A stretch of DNA of 6,064 nucleotides from an uncultured bacterium (GTDB lineage: Bacteria > Actinomycetota > Coriobacteriia > Coriobacteriales > Coriobacteriaceae), in the NCBI GenBank assembly GCA_905216175.1, contig CAJMSV010000100.1, forward strand, positions 1 to 6,064, given 5' to 3'. The position numbers and the translations under genes are program-made. Positions 1 through 5,327 of the stretch are shown here, in pieces (within the stretch, counting starts at the first letter, position 1; each line of letters starts with the position of its first letter). The notes beneath the pieces are model-generated. The model did not search any database. It worked only from the letters and a program-made list of their open reading frames with translations, and was not told the DNA's origin.

Positions 1-72
1 GCGCATATGGCGCGCCAGACGGGGGGCGCCGGCATCGGGCTGCGTTTTGGGGCTAGTTGCTTCGCTATTCAT
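1..72 (-). CDS. 5' end of an unidentified gene, translationally coupled to the DUF948 gene
   Basis: An ATG at 70-72 opens a frame that runs without a stop for 24 codons to the window edge. The protein begins MNSEATSPKTQPD and continues with a basic stretch ending RLARHMR. The start overlaps the last 8 bases of the upstream DUF948 gene (ATGAATAG). It is preceded by GAGGAG at 80-85, 7 bases before the ATG, which is a good ribosome binding site. The overlap plus binding site is the usual sign of translational coupling, so the two proteins are probably made together. The N-terminus is polar and proline-rich and looks like a disordered cytoplasmic leader; no domain is visible in so short a piece, so no function is assigned. 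A competing ATG at 33-35 is in another frame and has no ribosome binding site. Confidence 0.62.
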   Translation of the reverse strand, partial: MNSEATSPKTQPDAGAPRLARHMR

Positions 73-655
73 CGCTGGTCTCCTCGGTGGTCTCGGCGGG
101 CGTGTAGGTGTAATACTGGGCTGCTTTAGCGGCAGGCTTCTGTGCATCATTGTCACCAGCAGCGACATCGTCCCCGGCTTCGCCAATCAGGACACGCTCG
201 GTCGGCTGCTCGGCTTCTTCGGAAGCGGAAAGCTTGCGCTCGGCGTCGGCCGCGGGAGTCTTCACCTTGTTAAAGAGTTTCTGCACGGCACCGGCAGCGG
301 AGTCGGTCACACTCGACACGGCATTGCTGGCCTCGGCCATACTGCCGGTGACCTCAGAAATATCGCGGACGACCGCCTCGACTTCTACGAGGTTGGAGGT
401 AAGGGCATCAACTGCCGTCTTGCTCGACTTAAGCAGCGGCTCCATCTGGGCAAGTGCCGGCGTAAGCTCGTCGACAGCGCCGTCGAGCTTTGCCACCACA
501 GGCTGAGCCTCGGCGATGGTGTTGTTGAGGTCGTTCACGGTCTTATCGAGCGAGTCGACAACATTGCGGGTCTTGCGCAGGGTAAGCGCGAGCTCAGCGA
601 TGGCCCACACGCCGGCAACGGCGAGCAGCAGCAGGGCGATTTGAATGGGACTCAT
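65..655 (-). CDS. DUF948-type single-pass membrane protein with coiled-coil body
   Basis: A predicted protein of 196 residues. Residues about 4-24 (starting IQIALLLLAVAGVWAIAEL) form one hydrophobic segment near the N-terminus, followed by basic residues (LRKTR), which suggests a membrane anchor. Residues about 30-145 are helical with spaced hydrophobic positions (VVDSLDKTVNDLNNTIAEAQ) and look like a long coiled coil. The last 45 residues are acidic and low-complexity, with a tyrosine-rich YYTYTP motif at about 181-186. This matches the DUF948 architecture of uncharacterised envelope-associated proteins; the biochemical role is unknown. The start at 653-655 is chosen over an upstream in-frame one at 733 because GGGAGG lies 5 bases before it and the anchor then begins properly at the N-terminus. 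The gene is 100 bases downstream of rarA and overlaps the next gene by 8 bases. Confidence 0.85.
   Translation of the reverse strand: MSPIQIALLLLAVAGVWAIAELALTLRKTRNVVDSLDKTVNDLNNTIAEAQPVVAKLDGAVDELTPALAQMEPLLKSSKTAVDALTSNLVEVEAVVRDISEVTGSMAEASNAVSSVTDSAAGAVQKLFNKVKTPAADAERKLSASEEAEQPTERVLIGEAGDDVAAGDNDAQKPAAKAAQYYTYTPAETTEETSDE
80..85 (-). promoter_or_regulatory. Ribosome binding site of the left-edge partial gene
   Basis: The minus strand reads GAGGAG here, 7 bases before the ATG at 70-72. It lies inside the coding sequence of the DUF948 gene and is the main evidence that the overlapping frame is a real gene. Confidence 0.6.
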
Positions 656-660
656 ACAAG

Positions 661-666
661 CCTCCC
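661..666 (-). promoter_or_regulatory. Ribosome binding site of the DUF948 gene
   Basis: The minus strand reads GGGAGG, 5 bases before the ATG at 653-655. It fixes the start and excludes the 26-residue N-terminal extension of the longer open frame. Confidence 0.75.
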
Positions 667-695
667 AAAGGAATCGATATACAGACGGTTTCCAT

Positions 696-713
696 GGTAC
701 CCCAAAGGGGACC
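696..713 (-). other. Small hairpin in the rarA-DUF948 spacer
   Basis: On the minus strand GGTCCCC and GGGGTACC flank a TTT loop, giving a 7-bp stem with one bulged T. No run of T follows, so it is not a standard intrinsic terminator. It sits about 40 bases before the DUF948 start and could be an mRNA-stability or leader structure. The rest of the 100-base spacer (656-755) holds only weak promoter-like words and the DUF948 ribosome binding site. Confidence 0.3.
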
Positions 714-755
714 GAACATGCCAAGAGCAGCAACGTGGGACAAAATTATCAGCAG

Positions 756-2105
756 CTACCTCGGTGCATTCCCGCTGCGGTCTCGTTCGCTTTGCTCTAC
801 GCGCCACTCTTCCCAGCCGCGCCCGGCAGGCTGCCCGCACGCACCGCGCTCCAGCCCCTCGGGCAAATAGCGCTGATCGACCCAGCCTTCGGGATAATCG
901 TGCGGGTATTTATACACACCGTAGTCGTCGCTGCCTGGGCGATGGCGATCGCGCAGATAACTCGGCACCTCGCGAAGCCCACTAGAATGGATATCGGCCA
1001 GCGCCGCATCGATCGAAGCCTCACACGCGTTGGATTTTGGCGCCAAGCACACATAGAGTGCAGCCTGAGCCAGGTTAATGCGGCACTCGGGATAGCCAAT
1101 GACCTCGGCAGACTTAAACGCGGCATGCGCCACCAAAAGCGCCTGCGGGTCGGCGTTGCCAACATCCTCAGAAGCGTGAATCATAATGCGGCGAGCGATA
1201 AACTTAGGATCCTCCCCAGCATCGATCATGCGCGCGAGCCAATAGATCGTGGCATCGGGGTCGCTACCGCGCATGGACTTGATGAACGCACTGATGATGT
1301 CGTAGTGCATGTCGCCGTTTTTGTCATACGTAAAGCCGCGACGCGGGTTGGCGATCTTTACGTCATCCACGGTGATGGGATAGCGCTCCCCCGCCGCGGG
1401 CGCTGGCGTTCCCTCGGTATCGGGACGCGTGACGGCAATCTCGCTCGCAAGCTCGAGCGTCGTGAGCGCCGAGCGAGCGTCACCCGCTGCCAGCGTGCAG
1501 ATGGTCTTGACCGTATCCTCATCGGCCGAGAACTTACCGTTCAAGCCCTGCGGCGCCTCAAGCGCACGTTCAATAAGCGTGGCGATATCCTCATCCTTCA
1601 GATGCTCAAGCTCCACGACGCGACCACGTGAGAGCAGTGCCGAGTTGACCTCGAAGTACGGGTTCTCCGTCGTAGCGCCAATCATAATGACGGTACGGTT
1701 CTCAACTGCATGCAGCAGGGCATCCTGCTGCGACTTAGAGAAGCGGTGAATCTCATCGATGAATAGAATGGTGCGGCGGTCGTACGTATTCAGGCGCGTC
1801 TTGGCCTCATCAATCACGCGACGCAGGTCCTTCACGGTACCCGTGACGGCGCTGACCTCGACAAACTCGCTCTTGGTATGGTTGGCGATAATGTGGGCCA
1901 GCGTCGTCTTGCCCGTACCGGCTGGCCCGTACAGAATCACGCTCGAAAGCACGTCGTGCTCGATCGCGGCACGCAACCATGAGCCCTTACCGACGGCCTT
2001 TTGCTGGCCCACGTACTCGTCGAGCGAATTGGGTCGCATGCGCACCGCGAGCGGCGCATTTTTAAAGGAACGCTCGCGCGTCGAGGCAGAAAAAAGGTCG
2101 TCCAT
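756..2105 (-). CDS. rarA: Replication-associated recombination AAA+ ATPase RarA (MgsA)
   Basis: A predicted protein of 449 residues, about the normal length for RarA/MgsA/WRNIP1. This family of clamp-loader-like AAA+ ATPases acts on DNA at stalled replication forks and interacts with SSB. Visible motifs are Walker A GPAGTGKT (60-67), Walker B ILFIDEIHRF (113-122), sensor 1 GATTENP (143-149), an arginine-finger segment SALLSRGR (155-162) and sensor 2 GDARSALTTLE (208-218). The C-terminal half carries the MgsA tetramerisation region, with YDKNGDMHYDIISAFIKS and the RRIMIHASEDVGNADP helix pair. All catalytic motifs are intact. The start is uncertain among a TTG at 2121-2123 and ATGs at 2118-2120, 2109-2111 and 2103-2105. 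I chose 2105 because it gives the usual short N-terminus (MDDLFS) and has GGGA 5 bases upstream. The gene lies 61 bases after the dNTPase gene, a sensible partner in DNA replication. Confidence 0.96.
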   Translation of the reverse strand: MDDLFSASTRERSFKNAPLAVRMRPNSLDEYVGQQKAVGKGSWLRAAIEHDVLSSVILYGPAGTGKTTLAHIIANHTKSEFVEVSAVTGTVKDLRRVIDEAKTRLNTYDRRTILFIDEIHRFSKSQQDALLHAVENRTVIMIGATTENPYFEVNSALLSRGRVVELEHLKDEDIATLIERALEAPQGLNGKFSADEDTVKTICTLAAGDARSALTTLELASEIAVTRPDTEGTPAPAAGERYPITVDDVKIANPRRGFTYDKNGDMHYDIISAFIKSMRGSDPDATIYWLARMIDAGEDPKFIARRIMIHASEDVGNADPQALLVAHAAFKSAEVIGYPECRINLAQAALYVCLAPKSNACEASIDAALADIHSSGLREVPSYLRDRHRPGSDDYGVYKYPHDYPEGWVDQRYLPEGLERGACGQPAGRGWEEWRVEQSERDRSGNAPR

Positions 2106-2121
2106 AGCCATCCCGTGCATC

Positions 2122-2141
2122 AATCAAAAACGTTTTCAATT
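2122..2141. promoter_or_regulatory. Possible LacI/GalR-like operator palindrome upstream of rarA
   Basis: A perfect 10-bp palindrome AAAACGTTTT (2127-2136) has a central CG. Matching outer arms (AAT/ATT) extend it to 20 bp with two mismatched pairs. A symmetrical A/T-rich site with central CG is typical of LacI-family operators. It lies between the dNTPase stop and the rarA start, just downstream of the candidate -10 at 2146-2151, where a repressor would block transcription. No regulator gene is in the window. Confidence 0.3.
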
Positions 2142-2145
2142 AACC

Positions 2146-2151
2146 AGTATA
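2146..2151 (-). promoter_or_regulatory. Possible -10 element for rarA
   Basis: The minus strand reads TATACT, five of six matches to TATAAT, about 40 bases before the rarA start. No convincing -35 is seen at 16-18 bases upstream, where the sequence is the end of the dNTPase gene. It is therefore weak evidence for an internal promoter. Confidence 0.25.
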
Positions 2152-2166
2152 CCGAAAGGATACGAA

Positions 2167-3414
2167 CTACCGTTCGTTAATATAGGTACGATGCGGAAAC
2201 TTTAGACCCGGGAACAGCTTGCTCGTCAGTTCGCAGAAATAACCGTCCGTCATGCTCGCGATATAATCCACCACGGCTTGATCCTTGTCGTCCTGCCAGG
2301 CATAGGTGCGATCGTAGTAGGAAAGTTGCTGCTCAATGCGCGAAATATGGTGCTTAAAGATGTAAGAGGACTCGTCACCACTGTTTAGATCCCGCAGGCA
2401 ACGGTCGTAGAGCTTTTCGAAGGCCTCGCGCAGCTCCACCTCGGAATCGCCTTCGATACCGCCCTTGCTATAGATCTTCTCGTAGTTCTCGCGCTTGGCT
2501 CGGCGGATTTCCTCAAACAGGTCCTCGCTCATCTCGATGCGCGGCTTACCATAGCTGTGCTCAACGATATCGATGGAAGCGTGCGTAAGGATCCAGCTGT
2601 TGTAGGCACCGCCCCGGCCATCATCAAAAGCGTCGGGTGACAGCAGGCCCGCCGCGATCGCATCCTGACGGTCACGACCGACGTAGGCAAGGATATCCGA
2701 GATGCGGACCACACAGCCTTCGAGCGTCATGGGACGCAGATGCCCAATTGCGCTATAGCCCGTGGCAATGCAATCCTCAACCGTCTGGTCAAACTGGTCA
2801 AAGGAGCTCATGTCCGAGAGCTCAAACACACGCTGCTCGTACTCGCCGTTATGGCATAGCACGCCGTCGAGCGTCTGGAGCGACACGTTGCGGCCGTACA
2901 GTGCGTCGAGCACGCGGACCGACTGCACGTTATGGAAAAAATAACGCCCCGTGCGCTCATGATAGATATCGTTGAGGAAGCGCTCGCCGGCATGGCCGAA
3001 AGGCGTGTGTCCCAAGTCATGACCCAGGCCAATCGCCTCGATCAAATCGCAATTGAGCCCCAGGGCGCGACCGATATCGCGCGCAATGCGGGAGACAAGC
3101 TGCACGTGCAAACCGCGGCGTGACAGATCGTCATTGCTACGGAAGCTAAAGACCTGCGTTTTGCCTGCATAACGGGTGTACGCCGGAAGATGAAGTATCT
3201 TTTCGGTATCGCGCATAAACGCCGGACGCATAAGCGTACCTTTGTCGGCGGCGCGATCAATACGACGAATGACCTGATCGTCGTTGCAACGATACGGGTT
3301 GACATAGCCCGAAGCACGATCGGCGACAATGCGCTCGACCAGTTCGGGCGACAACGCCGAGGGAATACGGTCCATGCGCGCCTTAATGACGGCCGTTTCT
3401 TGATTAGTTGCCAT
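2167..3414 (-). CDS. HD-domain dNTP triphosphohydrolase (dGTPase family)
   Basis: A predicted cytoplasmic protein of 415 residues. The family hydrolyses dNTPs, classically dGTP, to the deoxynucleoside and triphosphate, and so helps set the dNTP pool. Visible features are RYAGKTQVFSF (81-91), the first HD-domain histidine in RGLHVQLVSRIAR (H103), the paired H132-D133 in LGHDLGHTPFGHAGERF with H136 and H141, a LDGVLCHNGE segment (182-191), and the late metal-binding aspartate D240 in VRISDILAYVGRDRQDA. The metal-binding set is complete. Classical dGTPases carry HD where this one has GRD, typical of the Firmicutes/Actinobacteria subfamily, so strict dGTP specificity should not be assumed. The start at 3412-3414 (MATNQ) is preferred to an upstream TTG because AAGGAG lies 6 bases before it. 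It follows the prepilin peptidase by 31 bases and precedes rarA by 61. Confidence 0.9.
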   Translation of the reverse strand: MATNQETAVIKARMDRIPSALSPELVERIVADRASGYVNPYRCNDDQVIRRIDRAADKGTLMRPAFMRDTEKILHLPAYTRYAGKTQVFSFRSNDDLSRRGLHVQLVSRIARDIGRALGLNCDLIEAIGLGHDLGHTPFGHAGERFLNDIYHERTGRYFFHNVQSVRVLDALYGRNVSLQTLDGVLCHNGEYEQRVFELSDMSSFDQFDQTVEDCIATGYSAIGHLRPMTLEGCVVRISDILAYVGRDRQDAIAAGLLSPDAFDDGRGGAYNSWILTHASIDIVEHSYGKPRIEMSEDLFEEIRRAKRENYEKIYSKGGIEGDSEVELREAFEKLYDRCLRDLNSGDESSYIFKHHISRIEQQLSYYDRTYAWQDDKDQAVVDYIASMTDGYFCELTSKLFPGLKFPHRTYINER

Positions 3415-3420
3415 GGCATG

Positions 3421-3426
3421 CTCCTT
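3421..3426 (-). promoter_or_regulatory. Ribosome binding site of the dNTPase gene
   Basis: The minus strand reads AAGGAG, 6 bases before the ATG at 3412-3414. It lies inside the longer TTG-initiated frame and so rules that start out. Confidence 0.75.
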
Positions 3427-3445
3427 AAGAAGGATGCGCAATCGG

Positions 3446-3868
3446 TTACAAAGTGCAGCCCACGACCTCGATTATGGCAAAAATCGGCACCAAAAACGGG
3501 AGCAATGGCAGGGAGCGTGATTTTGTGAAGAGGCAGGAGAGGGCCAGGACCAGGAGCGAAACGGCAAATGCCACGATGCCGCCCATAGGGTCGAGCGTGC
3601 AAAGCGCGAAGAGTGCTTTGGCGTCCCCCATGCCAATCCCCGGGGCTTGACGAAGGCGCCGCCAGAGCGACTCAGTAAGCACAAGGGCAAGGTAGACGAT
3701 GACCGCAAGACCGGCATGATCAAGTGCAGTGTTAACGCCCCTGTCGAGCCAAACGCCCGCCAACGCCGCCACGGCACATGCGCCGGCAAGCCCATTGGGA
3801 AACCGTCGCTCTCGGGCATCAATTGCCACGCCGGCAAAGATGCAAATCCAAAACGGGATATAGACCAT
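3446..3868 (-). CDS. Minimal A24-family prepilin peptidase
   Basis: A predicted integral membrane protein of 140 residues. A24 peptidases are aspartyl proteases that cut the leader of type IV prepilins and related pseudopilins in the membrane. The two expected catalytic aspartates are visible: D17 in DARERRFPN, just after the first membrane helix, and D82 in the GxGD motif (IGMGDAKALFALC, 78-90). About five hydrophobic segments can be drawn (roughly 3-16, 27-41, 50-66, 95-114, 119-138). The protein lacks the N-terminal cysteine-motif methyltransferase domain of full-length PilD, so it is the short, TadV/CpaA-like form. The start at 3866-3868 is supported by GAGGAGGAG 4 bases upstream; a longer frame from a GTG near 3913 runs back through the terminator and is rejected. 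No pilin or secretion gene is nearby, so its substrate is unknown. It starts the gene chain after the terminator. Confidence 0.85.
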   Translation of the reverse strand: MVYIPFWICIFAGVAIDARERRFPNGLAGACAVAALAGVWLDRGVNTALDHAGLAVIVYLALVLTESLWRRLRQAPGIGMGDAKALFALCTLDPMGGIVAFAVSLLVLALSCLFTKSRSLPLLPFLVPIFAIIEVVGCTL

Positions 3869-3872
3869 CGGA

Positions 3873-3881
3873 CTCCTCCTC
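3873..3881 (-). promoter_or_regulatory. Strong ribosome binding site of the prepilin peptidase gene
   Basis: The minus strand reads GAGGAGGAG. The AGGAGG core (3875-3880) sits 6 bases before the ATG at 3866-3868. It is the strongest binding site in the window. Confidence 0.8.
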
Positions 3882-3900
3882 GAGCTGCATCGCAAAAGCA

Positions 3901-3941
3901 AAAACCACCACAAAGGTGCCTGTCCCCTTTGCGGTGGTTTT
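3901..3941 (-). terminator. Intrinsic terminator after the glycosyltransferase gene
   Basis: On the minus strand AAAACCACCGCAAAGG (3941-3926) pairs with CCTTTGTGGTGGTTTT (3916-3901) around a 9-base loop. This is a 16-bp stem with one G-U pair, beginning 8 bases after the glycosyltransferase stop. It is followed by T-rich sequence (TTTTTGCTTTTG). In plus-strand RNA the same position is an A-C mismatch, so the structure favours the minus strand, although A-rich and T-rich flanks could give some bidirectional activity. The stem ends only about 30 bases before the peptidase start, and no -10/-35 pair is visible between. Downstream genes must therefore be read by leakage past the hairpin or from an unrecognised promoter. 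Confidence 0.85.
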
Positions 3942-3949
3942 GGTGGTGG

Positions 3950-5245
3950 TTATTTGGCGCCTTGCATGACCTCGTCAAGGGTAACGTTGACGGCGTGCTG
4001 CGTCGGCACCCAGTCGACCTTCAGGAACAGCGCGGCCACCGTGATGGGGATATAGCTGAACATAAAGATCGGGAAGGTAAACAGGTTAGTCACCAGACGC
4101 CACTTTTGCGCGCAGTGAATGTGCTTGTACTCAAAGATAGTCGTGAGCAGCGCCAGGATAAAGAAGGTCTGATACATCATGGCGAAGGTCATAATGAGCG
4201 AAGCGGCGCACGCCTGCATCTCGACTTCGGTAGCCAAGAAACCATGCGAAAGGCCACCCACAATCAAGAACGTCGCATTAGCGAGCATCGAGATCAGCGA
4301 TAGCAGCATACCCGGGGCGATCGTCATGAACATGTCGTAGGCGGCAAAGCGATGATAGCGGAACGTCGACTTGACCAGATGCTTACCGTAGGTAAAGAAC
4401 ACCTGGTAAAAGCCCTTGGTCCAGCGCATACGCTGCTTCCAGGATGCCTTGAACGTCACGGGTTGCTCGTCAAAGAACTCCGCCGGCGCATAGCCAATGC
4501 GAATACCGTGAATAGCGCAGAACGTAGTGAACTGAATGTCCTCGGTCAGCGTGTGGAACTGCCAACCGTGCATGCCCTCGATAACGCTTGACGAGATAAG
4601 GTAACCCGAACCCGAAACAGCGCAGGACGTCTTGCAGATATTACGCGCGTTGTTGAGGAAGCGCGCCTCGCGTAGATACCACGTGGCATTAGCAGCCGAG
4701 ATCCACGAGCTGCCGAAGTTCTTGGAATTGCGATAGCTCGTGACCACATGGAAGCCCTGGTCAAAAGCATCATTCATCTTGGAAACGTAATCGCGGGAGA
4801 TAACGTTATCGGCATCGAAGATAAAGTAGCCCTCAAACGTGTCGGGATACTCGTTGAGAATGCGGTCGAAGCCAAAGTCCATGACCCAGCTCTTGCCCTT
4901 GCGGGCCAGGTCATTGCGCTCGCATTCAATGGCTCCGGCCTCGCGCGCGAGCTGCGCCGTGTTGTCGGTGCAGGCAGCGGCGACCACGAAAACCTCGATG
5001 AGCTCGGACGGTTTATCCTGGTCCTTGATGGAGCGAACGAGGTTGGCGATCACGGCCTCCTCATTATGCGCCGCGATAAAAAAGGCATAGCGATGGAGTT
5101 TTTTGGTCTTGGGAGGCGCGACCTCGCCACGAAGAGCGCCAATGACAAAGAAGACCACCTGGTACAGAAAGCAGACCGTGAGCAGCGTGACGACAATCTG
5201 GTTGAAGATCACGATGGGTGTGTTGGTTTGTAAAAAGGCGAGCAT
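3950..5245 (-). CDS. Processive family 2 membrane glycosyltransferase
   Basis: A predicted protein of 431 residues. Its architecture matches membrane GT2 synthases such as PgaC/NodC/hyaluronan-type enzymes, which polymerise sugars from a nucleotide-sugar donor at the inner face of the membrane. There is one N-terminal membrane helix (about 11-38), then a GT-A domain starting at YAFFIAAHNEE (about 53-63). The acidic DAD of FDADN is at 144-146, TED at 234-236 in FHTLTEDIQF, and the QRMRW product-site motif at 271-275. Three to four C-terminal membrane helices follow (about 303-331, 347-371, 383-408). The GT-A motif usually written DNCTDNTA reads AAACTDNTA here (about 89-97), so an acidic residue is replaced by alanine. 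The start at 5243-5245 is supported by GGGAG 5 bases upstream over a TTG at 5258-5260. The sugar and polymer cannot be read from sequence, and no partner gene is adjacent. Confidence 0.88.
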   Translation of the reverse strand: MLAFLQTNTPIVIFNQIVVTLLTVCFLYQVVFFVIGALRGEVAPPKTKKLHRYAFFIAAHNEEAVIANLVRSIKDQDKPSELIEVFVVAAACTDNTAQLAREAGAIECERNDLARKGKSWVMDFGFDRILNEYPDTFEGYFIFDADNVISRDYVSKMNDAFDQGFHVVTSYRNSKNFGSSWISAANATWYLREARFLNNARNICKTSCAVSGSGYLISSSVIEGMHGWQFHTLTEDIQFTTFCAIHGIRIGYAPAEFFDEQPVTFKASWKQRMRWTKGFYQVFFTYGKHLVKSTFRYHRFAAYDMFMTIAPGMLLSLISMLANATFLIVGGLSHGFLATEVEMQACAASLIMTFAMMYQTFFILALLTTIFEYKHIHCAQKWRLVTNLFTFPIFMFSYIPITVAALFLKVDWVPTQHAVNVTLDEVMQGAK

Positions 5246-5250
5246 GCAGG

Positions 5251-5255
5251 CTCCC
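5251..5255 (-). promoter_or_regulatory. Ribosome binding site of the glycosyltransferase gene
   Basis: The minus strand reads GGGAG, 5 bases before the ATG at 5243-5245, which fixes the start within the longer frame. Confidence 0.65.
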
Positions 5256-5282
5256 AGCAACGCGTAACGTAAACAATCGTAT

Positions 5283-5309
5283 ATCTTACCGCAGGCTTAC
5301 CGAGTTCAA
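5283..5309 (-). promoter_or_regulatory. Possible promoter of the glycosyltransferase gene
   Basis: The minus strand has TTGAAC (5304-5309) and TAAGAT (5283-5288), four of six matches to each sigma-70 consensus, separated by 15 bases, which is shorter than ideal. Position is right: just after the pseudouridine synthase stop and about 38 bases before the glycosyltransferase start. A direct repeat lies between the two boxes. Weak as a promoter call alone. Confidence 0.3.
5285..5302. repeat. Phased 7-bp direct repeat (CTTACCG) in the promoter region
   Basis: CTTACCG occurs at 5285-5291 and again at 5296-5302 with a 4-base gap, so the period is 11 bp, one helical turn. This 7-4-7 layout is the geometry of boxes bound by OmpR/PhoB-type response regulators. 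It overlaps the candidate -10 and the spacer of the glycosyltransferase promoter, where a bound protein would control initiation. The identity of any regulator is not visible. Confidence 0.4.
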
Positions 5310-5327
5310 GAAACCACCTAATACTGG

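Noticed and set aside
33..35. Alternative ATG for the left-edge gene
   Set aside because: No ribosome binding site upstream, and the frame starting at 72 has one together with the coupled overlap.
47..1631. Long plus-strand open frames (47-985, 645-1631) opposite the DUF948 gene and rarA
   Set aside because: They lie antisense to well-supported genes, cross gene boundaries, show arginine-rich low-quality translations and have no recognisable domain. They are typical shadow frames of high-GC coding DNA.
2162..2177. Six-bp hairpin (ACGAAC-TACC-GTTCGT) at the dNTPase stop
   Set aside because: The stem is short and not followed by a T run on the minus strand, so it does not qualify as a terminator.
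3869..3913. N-terminal extension of the prepilin peptidase from a GTG near 3913
   Set aside because: It would translate through part of the terminator stem and over the strong ribosome binding site; the ATG at 3866-3868 is much better placed.
3647..5233. Plus-strand open frames (3647-4303, 4352-4591, 4748-5233) opposite the peptidase and glycosyltransferase
   Set aside because: Antisense shadows; the first also runs across the terminator. No family features are seen in their translations.
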